Of a DNA stretch of 64,000 bases, positions 24,601 to 32,249 are shown one piece after another. The number at the start of each line of letters is the position of its first letter. Positions within the stretch are counted from its first letter, which is position 1. The notes beneath the pieces were generated by a model. The model saw only the letters and a list, made by a program, of their open reading frames with translations, ran no database searches and had not been told where the DNA came from. Source of the stretch: Lewinellaceae bacterium (GTDB taxonomy: Bacteria > Bacteroidota > Bacteroidia > Chitinophagales > Saprospiraceae); the NCBI GenBank assembly GCA_016719605.1, contig JADJYW010000003.1:186001-250000 (forward strand). The letters run 5' to 3'. The position numbers were made by a program, and so were the translations under genes.

Positions 24601-26537
24601 CGGCCGCCTTCAAATCGGTTTTGTACAAACGCGGTATTATTATTTCCCGATAGCGCATAGAATACATCGGTCGCATTTCCCCCGGTCAGAACACTTTGAA
24701 GCACGCAGTTTTCAAACCGGTTGTTTTCCGCCTTGTTCAGCAAATACACCACCCGCCCGTATGTCCCGTTCGTCGCCTCCAGTGTCATACGCCGGAACCG
24801 AAACCAGTCGGCGCTGTCTATGCGCAAGGTGTAATTGGCCGATGACGGACTGTTGAAGGTGAGTTTCACGGCGGTGCTGTCGCCCGATTCGGACTGGAAG
24901 GTGATACGTTTGTCGGCCCCGGCGCCGAAGACTTCTTTCAGGGTGATTTGCTCGGTGTATGTACCGTTTCGGATGTTAAAAAAGACCGAATCCACGACCC
25001 CGCCCAACGCCAGAGCCGACACCGCCGAGGCGAACGTCGGGAAATCGGGATTGGCGCCGCCGAGCGTATAGTTGCCGCCGAGCGCGGCGTACAGGTTGCT
25101 CACCGAAGCCGTGTCGTTGCTCACGTCACCATCGGGCAGGCCGTTGGGTTGGGTGGTCCAGGCTCGGATCGAGTACGGCGTGTTGATCTCAAAAAAAGCG
25201 CTGCCGATGGTCACCGAATCCAGGGCGGTACCCACCAGCAGGGCGCCGGCCCAGGAAAAGGGCGGCTGGGCTACGCCGTTGATCTCCCACTCGATCTGTA
25301 CGGAGTTCAGGGTCGTCGCGCCGTTGTTGAAAAGCGTCACCTGCACGGGCTGTGTGCCGGCGGCAAATGCCTTTTTCGGATAATCCACCGATACTACACG
25401 CGTTTCGTTGGGTTCAAAAAAGAGCGCTTCGGCGCGTTTCCACACGCTGGTTCCCGGATTGGACCGCCCCACGATCCAGGCGGTTTGGCCAGCCACTTCA
25501 AAGTCTGAAAACTGGAATCCGCCGGGATCAGTTTCGTCCACCCAGGTCGTGCCGCCATTGGTGGTAGCACGAACAGTATTGCCATAAATCAGCCAGCCTT
25601 CGTTGGCATTGCCAAACCAAATTTGCTCAACAACATTATTTGCGCTCTGACTGACCCAGGTGGCGCCGCCATCGGTCGTTTTTCGCAACAAACCGTTTAC
25701 CCCTCCGCCACCGATCCACCCGATATTGTTGTGCAGAAAAAATACGGATTCCAGGGTTTGCGTGGTACCGGTCGCGACAGGCGTCCACGTATTTCCCGCA
25801 TCGGTTGTTTTGAGCAACACTCCGCCGAACCCGCAAACAAATCCGGTATCTGCATTGATAAAGTGCAGGTTATTCAGCGTCAGGGTGGTACCGCTGGTTT
25901 GGGCCGTCCAGATCGCGCCGCCGTTCACGGTTTTCAGGATGGTGCCGGAATTACCTACGATCCAGCCGGTGGTCGGCGAGTGGAAATAGACCGCGTTCAA
26001 TGCGCCGGTAAAGGGGCTGGTTTGGGCCGTCCAGTTCAGGCCGCCGTCGGTGGTACGCCGGATGGTTCCACTATTTCCACATATCCAACCCTCGTTGGTA
26101 TTGGCAAAATGGACGCCGATCAAGGCCTGCGTGGTACCGCTGTTGCCTACCGTCCAGGTATCTCCGGCGTTGGTGGTGTAGAGTAACATACCGCTTGCCC
26201 CAACGGCCCAGCCGTGGTCTTCGTCAACGAAATCGCACTCCAGCAATTCATTGGTTTGTGTATTGCCCTGGTTCGTCCAATTGGTGCCGCCGTTAGTGGT
26301 TTTTGAAATTATGCCACCGCCTCCGACCGCCCATGCTACAGCAGCGGTACCAAAAGAAATCGAGTTAAAAAATGAATTCGTAATCGGACTTACCGTCGTC
26401 CAGGTAGTGCCGCCGTTGGTGGTACGGCGTATGACTTGATGTATAGGCAACATAGCCAACTGTAGAACTTTCAAAATAGATATCATTCGCGCCGTTTGTG
26501 CCGAGGTCAACAGTCTGCGTCCAGGTGGCGCCGCCAT
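18879..26537 (-). CDS. Giant C main segment: YCF48 propeller, two beta-helix modules, Fn3-like, eight CARDB domains
   Basis: This is the main open segment (2,552 codons) of the surface giant starting at 27230. Order on the protein: YCF48/BNR repeats (G..GW.VG..GTI..T.DGG..W) down to about 25440; a CARDB-like linker; a right-handed beta-helix beginning YTLGGANPDFPTF near 25075 and ending PDIGADEF; another linker; a second helix beginning YTIGGVVPNFATF near 23475; an Fn3-like domain (VSFSWLPSSGATRYDIYIW); then CARDB domains from about 21600, each opening PDL.V and closing N.NNT. Two long helices with carbohydrate-type asparagine ladders followed by a CARDB stalk suggest an adhesin with a fibrous stalk (inference). 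The first listed codon is not the gene start: a frameshift at about 26437 links it to the upstream segments. Confidence 0.9.
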   Translation of the reverse strand: MAAPPGRRLLTSAQTARMISILKVLQLAMLPIHQVIRRTTNGGTTWTTVSPITNSFFNSISFGTAAVAWAVGGGGIISKTTNGGTNWTNQGNTQTNELLECDFVDEDHGWAVGASGMLLYTTNAGDTWTVGNSGTTQALIGVHFANTNEGWICGNSGTIRRTTDGGLNWTAQTSPFTGALNAVYFHSPTTGWIVGNSGTILKTVNGGAIWTAQTSGTTLTLNNLHFINADTGFVCGFGGVLLKTTDAGNTWTPVATGTTQTLESVFFLHNNIGWIGGGGVNGLLRKTTDGGATWVSQSANNVVEQIWFGNANEGWLIYGNTVRATTNGGTTWVDETDPGGFQFSDFEVAGQTAWIVGRSNPGTSVWKRAEALFFEPNETRVVSVDYPKKAFAAGTQPVQVTLFNNGATTLNSVQIEWEINGVAQPPFSWAGALLVGTALDSVTIGSAFFEINTPYSIRAWTTQPNGLPDGDVSNDTASVSNLYAALGGNYTLGGANPDFPTFASAVSALALGGVVDSVFFNIRNGTYTEQITLKEVFGAGADKRITFQSESGDSTAVKLTFNSPSSANYTLRIDSADWFRFRRMTLEATNGTYGRVVYLLNKAENNRFENCVLQSVLTGGNATDVFYALSGNNNTAFVQNRFEGGRIAIYMSAGSIANPLIQDNRFNNQRQAVYLGTVVNPIISGNTIVDTSVNATSGIFLINCSNSFSIVNNKIRLRVGQGISIENSDSPLGSEGLIANNFVSIGEGFATAVYGIYLNGSDRVRVYHNNVNANSSSTASRALYNTTSTGLDARNNIFACPLGAMPVQMNTSTSVTSNYNDFYTTGGLIGSWQGVSKATLADWQLASGQDGNSRSINPQFISSTDLHIQEPSLNNAGTPVAGVSDDIDRELRNPATPDIGADEFAPMTTRDVGVEVFVEPNKITPFPPSLRAVRAVLKNNGIDTIMTMTVEWRVNNVPKTPYNWAGVLYPGERDTVVIGTQNIAIGTAYNLLAYTRDPDGFPDNNPANDTAKLNDLYAGLNGAYTIGGVVPNFATFTAAVTALNKGGVLGPVQFNVRNGTYNEALTITNINGSSLANTVTFQSESGDSSLVVLTRQSGGTAVNLDKTGNLIFQKMTFRRHSSDFFYLVNGVTNVSFLNNLFVETNTSASDYIEAAGSVAPDSDIKIRNNRFVGGYRAIALYGDNVVSLENGTRIENNVFSETRNHCIYLRYQNAPVIQDNRISTSLAAYGILCETCNNGLRITGNEVIIGQNNRGIRLYNCTGTASSRALVANNIVSIGGTLFVAGIASYSGSYQSFYHNSVNITNTNASSRALELTGGGTNKNILNNIFANSGGGYACYNENGNTVTPTADFNDLYATGPNLAYWDGANAGTLAVLRNLSGREQNSVSANPLFYSATDLHVLQVALDSAASFTPDVLTDIDGQLRNTNYPDIGADEFDYLTEDVGITRLLSPVEQCDLGAAAAVKVVIQNFGGLPQTGFDVVYRRGYGAFVVENIGARVVQPGDTIHYTFAQTTNMSAYKDHMLTLFTALAGDLNPPNDTLIDWVANYQTPTVVANMLPADGTTNVSPPVSFSWLPSSGATRYDIYIWKADEAQPATPTGADLTQISYYHNPGNLVYGAAYNWQVVAKNDFCQTAGPTQQFTLRELPDLTVGSTMAPTQPFSGTSISVSWQTTNSGSGATGMSSWYDYVYLSTDNTYQPNVDVYIGGAINFTALNPGQSYAQMAQVTLPQGIQGNYFLIVRTDVNAALPESNENNNTAVAFPITINLTPPPDLQVIAVIAPTNAFSGQPININWTVKNQGSGDMLANNNFRDFVYLSSSPTLNLNTATLLGTYQGTPLAAGASSLRMLSAQLPQAVFGDYYIHVYTDRENDVFEFAFEDNNIGVSDTLTIFLTPPPDLVVNSVTGPAFASNNQTVTLQWTVENQGATTAAGNWTDRVLISKAATYKPDSVTTLNSFSNPGNLAAGATTNRSGSVAIPNNIGGPYYFYVVTDVTNRVFEYLNENNNTRRSTNPTDVLNADLVVPQVAAPDTAGSGTSIPVQWTVKNEGMGSLLNINRTDQIYLSQQSVLDIGSATVLGGDVSGGTLLSAQEISRQANVVLPNGISGKYYVHVRADAGNTVFETDDGNNDNLDSMHINLSPWPDLLVSALDALPDTLLAGTGLPFNYTVLNSGTAAVTGSGAWKDRIYISSDSVFSMGSATLLTTLDILQPIPVGGSYSRSATLALPFAAPQTYYLFVHTDADNSIYEYNFDGNNTLRSAPFFLNTPSPVDFKNLSVTTLPDTVNSGQSVSLTWCVRNIGSSTAVFDFPLWYDGVYLSTDSIWDEYDDIFVKDFTKNGPVDSLEMYMLTHTFNIPNGLSGNFYAFLVADHNERTNDPDRSNNIKFVRPASFSTGPAQPIHIQLSPSPDLVPMTFVAPADAYAGQPIQVIWTVKNQGPGPTSANWTDKIYLSTDFAIGGNDQTVGTRNQNRVLAPGVQYSDTMEVFIPISAVGNYVLIFATDANNALFEFNGENNNTFFTFLSTSLPDPSDLTVTDIEFPAMAVVGQSFRLPGT

Positions 26538-26787
26538 CGGTGGTTTTTCGGATGGTGCCGTCGTTGCCGGCTATCCAGCCTTCGAGGCTGTTTAGAAAAA
26601 ATACCGCGTCGTATAGCGTTGTGGAGCCGGTATTCTGACTAACCCAGGTCGCGCCGCCGTCGGTGGTTTTGAGCAGGGTGCCGGTCGCTCCAGCCACCCA
26701 GCCGGTATCGGGGTGGATAAAGTGCAAGGCGCGCAGGCTTTGGATGGTATCGCTGGTTTGCGCGGCCCAGGTACTGCCGCCGTTCAT
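26365..26787 (-). CDS. Giant C fragment 3: YCF48-like repeats
   Basis: Three YCF48-like propeller blades (NGGSTWAAQTS, GWVAGATGTLLKTTDGGATW, GWIAGNDGTIRKTTDGGATW). The frame is lost at about 26437, where one extra A (TCAAGTC against TCAGTC) turns T-S-V-I-R-R-T-T-N-G-G out of frame; the next segment then resumes the repeat. The listed ATG is internal. Upstream it joins the segment at 26639-26974 through a missing G in the GGG at 26788-26790. Confidence 0.75.
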   Translation of the reverse strand: MNGGSTWAAQTSDTIQSLRALHFIHPDTGWVAGATGTLLKTTDGGATWVSQNTGSTTLYDAVFFLNSLEGWIAGNDGTIRKTTDGGATWTQTVDLGTNGANDIYFESSTVGYVAYTSSHTPYHQRRHYLDDGKSDYEFIF

Positions 26788-26974
26788 GGGTTAACAGAAT
26801 AGCGCCGTTTTCTCCGACGGCGTACGCTACCGAGGCACTCATGGCCTGCACGGCGTAAAGTGGCTTGTTAGCCGAATCGGTCTGCAAAGACCAGTTGGCC
26901 CCGCCGTCGGCGGTGTACAGGATCTGTTGCATCCGTTGTACGCCCGACGGCCCAGCCTGTCGTGGTATTGGCAA
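26639..26974 (-). CDS. Giant C fragment 2: one YCF48-like blade between two frameshifts
   Basis: Only about 26790-26960 of this frame is the true gene. It reads MQQILYTADGGANWSLQ, then AVGENGAILLT, matching the propeller consensus on both sides. The first residues and the arginine-rich end are out-of-frame read-through. The real frame enters from 26868-27230 near 26950 and leaves at the GGG run at 26788-26790. Confidence 0.6.
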   Translation of the reverse strand: MPIPRQAGPSGVQRMQQILYTADGGANWSLQTDSANKPLYAVQAMSASVAYAVGENGAILLTHERRQYLGRANQRYHPKPARLALYPPRYRLGGWSDRHPAQNHRRRRDLG

Positions 26975-27230
26975 AGGATACGTCTTCCAAAATCGTGTTC
27001 GCGGCGACCGGAGGGCATTGCACTACCCAGCTGGCGCCGCCATCGGCGGTATGGATAATAGTCCCCCCATCTCCTACCGCCCAGGCATGATCGGCATCCA
27101 CGGCCGAAACGCCGTTCAGATAATTCGCGGTGGGAAATGGGTAGGAGTATTCCCAGTCGTAACATGCCTGGGCGTATAAATCAGTGGAAAAACAAACAAA
27201 GACAAACAGGTAGATAATGTAACGCTGCAT
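26868..27230 (-). CDS. Giant C fragment 1: signal peptide and first YCF48-like blades (true gene start)
   Basis: The ATG at 27230 opens MQRYIIYLFVFVCFSTDLYA, a signal peptide cut before QACYDW. Two blades follow (HAWAVGDGGTIIHTADGGASW, then GWAVG). The frame breaks near 26950 (GGGCGTAC), after which the text turns basic and out of frame. The gene begins 42 bases after the stop of the SprB/tail gene, which suggests continuous transcription. The repaired product of 27230-17608 is about 3,200 residues. Confidence 0.82.
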   Translation of the reverse strand: MQRYIIYLFVFVCFSTDLYAQACYDWEYSYPFPTANYLNGVSAVDADHAWAVGDGGTIIHTADGGASWVVQCPPVAANTILEDVSFANTTTGWAVGRTTDATDPVHRRRRGQLVFADRFG

Positions 27231-27272
27231 GAATGATGGGGTATAAATACTCGTGATCTAAAAAGTTGTTAT

Positions 27273-28030
27273 CTACCGCGCCACCTGCTCCTCCACCACC
27301 ACACTCGGCGTTGTTATCCCCACGTTCCCCAGCAATACATTTCGGTCGTTGGCAGAGCCGTTGTATTTCACCACCCCGTCGAGGTTGTAGTCGGCCTGCA
27401 GGTAGCCGGGCACAATGGCGTTTGGGGTAGCCAAACTTACTACGGCGAGAATGGCGGTTCGGTCATTGTTGCTGCCGTTGTACTTGATCTGGGGGTCAAT
27501 GCGGCCGTTGCCGGCCCAGAGGGTGTATTTGCCGCTGATGAGGCGTTGCGCCGGGTTGAGGGCGTTGTGGGCGTAGAAACCTTCGGGGGGTAGCGTTGTG
27601 AAATCGGCTTCCACCGCTTCGCAGGGCGGATAGGTGACGGCCTCGCCCAGTTGGACACCAAGGTGGTTGCGGTGCCGCACCGTGAGGAAATAATTTGGAC
27701 CGGAGGGCACTCCAAAACTGACCCGGGAAAAACCGTCTGTATCCACCACATCGCCGTCGCGCTGTACAAGCGCCGAACGGGTGGCCAGCACCTGAACGGG
27801 ATTGGCGGCGCTGCGCAGTTCCAGAAATACCCAGTCAACAATGGCATCGGGGCCGGAAACGGCCAGTACAGCCAGCGTGGTTTGTTCGCCGCCGCCGCCA
27901 ACGTGGGTGAAATTGGTCAATCCGGTGTAAGGTTCCGTCAGCGGAATGCGGTTTTGTACACGCAGACTGTCGTGCATGAGGTTGGCAGCCGCGACGTACG
28001 GGCCTTGGAGGAAAACGCTGACAGCGGCCT
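27273..28030 (-). other. Conserved C-terminal tail module, copy 3
   Basis: Complete copy: VFLQGPYVAAANLMHDSLRV, IPLTEPYTGL, FTHVGGGGEQ, DAIVDWVFLELR, VQRDGDVVDTDG, VRHRNHLGVQ, IKYNGSNNDR, DYNLDGVVKYNGSANDR, and the terminal VEEQVAR. Confidence 0.9.
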
Positions 28031-30158
28031 CGGCCAATGGTTGATCAACAATACCTATTCCAACACTGACAAAAGCCGTGTTGGTGCACCCGTTCGATGC
28101 TGTGGCGGTTACCGTGTAGGCGCCGGCCATCGTTACGGCGACGCCGGCCGTAACATCCCCCGTACTCCAGGCATAAGCCGTGCCGCCGGAAGCCAGCAGC
28201 AACGTGGTATCTCCGGGACACAAATCCGGGTCGCCGGTGATTTCCACGGCGGGCAATGAACGCACCTCGACCGAAACGCTATCCGTATTGCGGCACCCGT
28301 GCACATCTGTCCCGACAACCGTGTAGGCCAAAATACCCGGCGTATTCGGGGACAAGAAAGGCTCTGCCAGCGTGACACTGCTGAGAAAATCTGCCGGAGA
28401 CCACCGGTAAACAAGCGCACCGCTTCCCTGTAACCGAATAAAACCGCCCACACACAGGGCGGTATCCAGGCCTGCCTGCACTGCGGGCAACGGATAAATG
28501 ACAATCTGGGCGGTATCGGCAGTTGTCTGCGCCGTTGCTGTATCGCGCAGGATCACATAACAAGGATTGCAGGCTTGAAAATTTGCGGGGATCAACCATT
28601 GATACGCGCTATCGCCGGCCGCAATACCCATACCAGCCGGTTGGTATGGGCCGTCAACCCCATCGGACGAGATCAACAGGTCCAGACCGTTCACACGCTT
28701 CGAGGCCCAGATGGTCCGGATACTATCTCCGACGCAATAGGCATTTTTGTCGAAACCGGTGATGTTTAATTGTGGTGCTCCATTTATTTCAACAACGATT
28801 TCGCCATTGGCTTTTGATGGTTCTACGTTGTCTGTGTTGTCCACCGCAACCGTAAAAAATGAATACGTTGTACCGGCAACGCCCTGAAAGACGGCAAAGG
28901 TGTCGGTTATATTCGATTGAAAAGCCTGGAAAGGGCCGTTGTTTATGGAAACAAAAAGAGTATAGTCGCGAATGCCGCACCCTCCCGGGTCATCGGATGC
29001 TGTCCACGACAGTGTAAAAGAAGTAGAGTCGAGTACCGGAAGGAGATTATTGATCAGTTGGCTGATAGGTGGGAGGGCATCTACGGTATTGAGATATACG
29101 TTGGTTGAGATGGTTTCGTTCACATCAAATATAATGGCTGCCTGGGCCAGAATTGTGTCGCCGGTGATTGTGCTGCTTTTGGGTTTTACGGAAAAATTGA
29201 CAAAACCTTCGCCCCGTCTGGTCAGCGTATCGTTCACCGGGAGCATGCCGAGATCGGGGTCCGTGACGGCAAGTCCGGTCAAGGGATCTATGGCCTCGAA
29301 AATCCAGAATACTTTGTTTGCCGTAACATCTATACCGGCGGTTACGTCCACATAAACCTGCAAGGAATCCCGAACGTCCAGACGGCTGGAATAAAAGGTT
29401 GAATTGGTCGGGACGCTAAAAATCATGTTCGCAAAGCCGAAATCGCCCAATCGAACGGAAAATAAATTCAAGTCATCGTCCAAAATATACTCCACTACCA
29501 CTTTGACAGCAGGCGCTGTGGCAAAAACAGGATCATTTTCAAAACGGATCAGGTAAGGCATCCGGTCATTCACAGAAACCCAGCGCGGATCGCCATAGCC
29601 GGTCGGGCCGGCAATGTCGTTGGGGTCGCGCGAACAACGAATTGGAATCGTTACGATCGTTGCGGATGCGTCATCCCGACAGCCGTTTTTATCCGTCACG
29701 ACACAGGTGTGTGTACCGGAGCCGGCGTTGTCCAACCGGCCGTTCGGCCAGGAAAAGTTGAGCGGCGGAGTTCCGCCGGAAGCGCCGCAAAAAAGCGAAA
29801 TTTCGGGCGGGCCATCCTGCTCGCAAAACTGGAAAGAACCGCCACCTGATATGGAGGCACTGATGGTTGAGCCGTCTTCGATTTCGATGCTCTCCATAGC
29901 CATGCAAGACCCATTTCCGCCTTTTCTTCTGACCGTCACGGTATATGTCCCGGCGCCAAGGTTTTTGAATTCGCCGGAAGCCTGGTAGCTACCATTCAGG
30001 GCATATTCTACATCAGACATTGGAATAGAGGCGGAGATCGCTCCATCCTGTTTGCCACAGCCGCTGGCATCTGTTTTGCTCACGGAAAGTTGCCCCCAAA
30101 GCGCGACAGGACAAAAGCCGGCCAACAGAAAACAATAAGTAAAAAAAGCATTTTTCAT
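27273..30158 (-). CDS. SprB-like / DPNDI / tail surface protein (gene D)
   Basis: The longest frame starts at a TTG (30197), but the ATG at 30158 gives MKNAFFTYCFLLAGFCPVALWG, a proper signal peptide, so I choose it. Mature order: two SprB-repeat-like domains (VSKTDASGCGKQDGAI, AGTYTVTV; then SFSWPNGRLDNAGSGTHTCVV-type text); a DPNDIAGPTGYG domain with YLIRFENDPVFATAPA; an Fn3-like domain (WTASDDPGGCGIRDYTLF); PKD-like segments with a repeated VCVGG/DLCPGDTTLL cysteine motif; and the full tail module ending VEEQVAR. SprB repeats are known from the flavobacterial gliding adhesin. It lies 42 bases after the TSP3 gene and ends 42 bases before giant C. It is intact, unlike most neighbours. Confidence 0.9.
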   Translation of the reverse strand: MKNAFFTYCFLLAGFCPVALWGQLSVSKTDASGCGKQDGAISASIPMSDVEYALNGSYQASGEFKNLGAGTYTVTVRRKGGNGSCMAMESIEIEDGSTISASISGGGSFQFCEQDGPPEISLFCGASGGTPPLNFSWPNGRLDNAGSGTHTCVVTDKNGCRDDASATIVTIPIRCSRDPNDIAGPTGYGDPRWVSVNDRMPYLIRFENDPVFATAPAVKVVVEYILDDDLNLFSVRLGDFGFANMIFSVPTNSTFYSSRLDVRDSLQVYVDVTAGIDVTANKVFWIFEAIDPLTGLAVTDPDLGMLPVNDTLTRRGEGFVNFSVKPKSSTITGDTILAQAAIIFDVNETISTNVYLNTVDALPPISQLINNLLPVLDSTSFTLSWTASDDPGGCGIRDYTLFVSINNGPFQAFQSNITDTFAVFQGVAGTTYSFFTVAVDNTDNVEPSKANGEIVVEINGAPQLNITGFDKNAYCVGDSIRTIWASKRVNGLDLLISSDGVDGPYQPAGMGIAAGDSAYQWLIPANFQACNPCYVILRDTATAQTTADTAQIVIYPLPAVQAGLDTALCVGGFIRLQGSGALVYRWSPADFLSSVTLAEPFLSPNTPGILAYTVVGTDVHGCRNTDSVSVEVRSLPAVEITGDPDLCPGDTTLLLASGGTAYAWSTGDVTAGVAVTMAGAYTVTATASNGCTNTAFVSVGIGIVDQPLAEAAVSVFLQGPYVAAANLMHDSLRVQNRIPLTEPYTGLTNFTHVGGGGEQTTLAVLAVSGPDAIVDWVFLELRSAANPVQVLATRSALVQRDGDVVDTDGFSRVSFGVPSGPNYFLTVRHRNHLGVQLGEAVTYPPCEAVEADFTTLPPEGFYAHNALNPAQRLISGKYTLWAGNGRIDPQIKYNGSNNDRTAILAVVSLATPNAIVPGYLQADYNLDGVVKYNGSANDRNVLLGNVGITTPSVVVEEQVAR

Positions 30159-30200
30159 GAGCGAGTATCTTACGTTCAATTGAATTTTCATTTTCAAGGC

Positions 30201-32249
30201 TTACATCTGGCATACATCGCCAATCCCGTCCCCGTTGGCATCCTCCTGACCCGGGTTGAATTTTTTCGGACAATTGTCTGCGGCATTGGGAATACCGTCG
30301 TTGTCTATGTCCGGGTCGCAGGCATCGCCGATGCCGTCGCCGTCCGTATCCACCTGATTGGCGTTGGTTACCAGCGGGCAATTATCTGCCAAATCGGGAA
30401 TGCCGTCGTTGTCATCGTCCACGTCGCAGGCATCGCCGATACCGTCGCCATCGTTGTCTTCCTGACCGGGATTTGCATTGAAATCGCAGTTGTCCGCCGG
30501 ATTGGCTAAACCGTCACCGTCTATGTCCGGGTCACAGGCATCGCCGATACCGTCGCCATCCGTATCAATCTGGTTGGCATTGTAATTCAAGGGACAATTG
30601 TCTACGTTATTGGGCACACCATCGCCGTCGCTGTCCGGGTCGCAGACATCACCGAAACCGTCGCCATCCGTATCTTTTTGATCGGAATTGGCTATGTTCA
30701 CACAATTGTCGCAAGCGTTGCCCACTCCATCGCCGTCATTGTCAATCTGGTTGGCATTGCTGACAATAGGGCAGTTGTCAGAATTATTGAAGATGCCGTC
30801 GTTATCTATATCCGAATCACAGGCATCGCCGTCGCCGTCCTGATCTATGTCGCGTTGGTTGATATTGGCTACCAGCGGGCAATTGTCGTTAGCATTTGGC
30901 ACCCCGTCATTATCCCAGTCATTATCACAAGCATCGCCGATTCTGTCGCCGTCGCCGTCTGCCTGATCGGGGTTTGGTACATCGGTACAATTATCACAGA
31001 GATCCCCGATATCGTCGCCGTCTGCATCCGTCTGGTCAGGATTCGGGAAGTACGGACAATTATCGCCGGCATCCAGAATACCGTCGTTATCGCTGTCGGC
31101 ATCCTGTCCATTCGGCAAGCCATCGCCATCAATATCCGGGTCGCAGGCGTCGCCAATACCGTCCTGATCGAGGTCATTTTGCGTTGAATTGTACACGCTT
31201 GGGCAATTATCGCACCCGTCTCCAGTGCCGTCTTCGTCGCTATCGGCCTGATCCGGATTGGGTATGCCGTCGCAATTATCAGCATCGTTGAGTATGCCGT
31301 CGCCATCCATATCCGGGTCACAAGGGTCTCCGATACCGTCATTGTCGAGGTCTTCCTGACCCGGATTGGTAAAATCCGGGCAGTTGTCACAGGCGTCGCC
31401 GACATGATCATTGTCGCTATCCAACTGCGTGGGATTGGATGTGGTCGGGCAGTTGTCACAGGCGTCGCCCTTCCCGTCGCCGTCACCATCTTCCTGAGCG
31501 GAGTTGGTGATACAGGCACAATTATCGAATAGATTATTGATGGCGTCGTTGTCCAGGTCACTGGATATAACAATACTATTCAGATCAAAATTTTGAAGAA
31601 AAACACCAATATTTGCACCTATTGCAGCGGAATCTTCTTTGATACAAACAAACCATTCGTTATTCATTTCAACAAGATAATAAGGCGCCATACCATTTAT
31701 TCCATTTGAAAAATGCAGATCGCATACGACTACATAGCCAGTGGCGAATGCATAAGTAAATTGAACAGTAATATAGTCCATCAATCCAACTGCCTGTACA
31801 AACTGATCTGCTACACTATCTACTAATAGCATTTGAGCAATAACAACCTGATCGGCAGGAGGGTAAAGACCTATTATAGCATTTATATCGCCAGATTTAT
31901 AAGCTGCCAGCATGGTACAAATAGCCTCGTAAGGTGAAGAGCGGCCATTACAAGAGGAACCCACCTCATCATCAATCAGACCATCCGCCGGATTTGGAAA
32001 GACCTCTCCATTCACTTCGTATACAAAAAGTGAATCACACAGCAAGTTTGTGTTGTCCGTCTGAAACACGAGCGAATCAGTGAGCGGAATACCAATCTGA
32101 AAAGATGCAGCATTGAAGGCAGGGAAAGTATCCGGCTTACCTTCCCAAAAGGTAATATGCTCTCCAATCACCTTCTCACTCATTCCAAATCCTGCATTTG
32201 ACAATAAAACCAGATTGATAAATAACAAGCCAATTAACAATGATTTCAT
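30201..32249 (-). CDS. Secreted thrombospondin-3-repeat protein (gene E)
   Basis: I choose the ATG at 32249 because it overlaps the TGA of the upstream gene as ATGA (32246-32249), a translational-coupling arrangement; the alternative ATG is at 32255. A signal peptide (MKSLLIGLLFINLVLLSNAG) is followed by a ~200-residue domain with AYKSGDINAIIGLYPP and NNEWFVCIKEDS. This may be NTF2-like, but I would not insist. The rest is 14 thrombospondin type-3 units (DNCP....NP.Q.D.D.DG.GD.CD), which bind calcium. The protein stops abruptly after GIGDVCQM with no sorting or tail module. It probably acts as a calcium-stiffened spacer and may depend on its operon partners for anchoring (inference). Confidence 0.92.
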   Translation of the reverse strand: MKSLLIGLLFINLVLLSNAGFGMSEKVIGEHITFWEGKPDTFPAFNAASFQIGIPLTDSLVFQTDNTNLLCDSLFVYEVNGEVFPNPADGLIDDEVGSSCNGRSSPYEAICTMLAAYKSGDINAIIGLYPPADQVVIAQMLLVDSVADQFVQAVGLMDYITVQFTYAFATGYVVVCDLHFSNGINGMAPYYLVEMNNEWFVCIKEDSAAIGANIGVFLQNFDLNSIVISSDLDNDAINNLFDNCACITNSAQEDGDGDGKGDACDNCPTTSNPTQLDSDNDHVGDACDNCPDFTNPGQEDLDNDGIGDPCDPDMDGDGILNDADNCDGIPNPDQADSDEDGTGDGCDNCPSVYNSTQNDLDQDGIGDACDPDIDGDGLPNGQDADSDNDGILDAGDNCPYFPNPDQTDADGDDIGDLCDNCTDVPNPDQADGDGDRIGDACDNDWDNDGVPNANDNCPLVANINQRDIDQDGDGDACDSDIDNDGIFNNSDNCPIVSNANQIDNDGDGVGNACDNCVNIANSDQKDTDGDGFGDVCDPDSDGDGVPNNVDNCPLNYNANQIDTDGDGIGDACDPDIDGDGLANPADNCDFNANPGQEDNDGDGIGDACDVDDDNDGIPDLADNCPLVTNANQVDTDGDGIGDACDPDIDNDGIPNAADNCPKKFNPGQEDANGDGIGDVCQM
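30204..31560 (-). repeat. Fourteen thrombospondin type-3 repeats
   Basis: Fourteen DNC starts, alternating 23- and 36-residue spacing with interleaved D.D.DG loops, run without interruption and in a single frame. Unlike the PPC and beta-helix repeats of the neighbours, this repeat array shows no frameshift. Confidence 0.92.

Noticed and set aside
29614..29988. Plus-strand ORF of 124 codons opposite the SprB region
   Set aside because: It is proline-rich shadow translation of gene D, with no start context.
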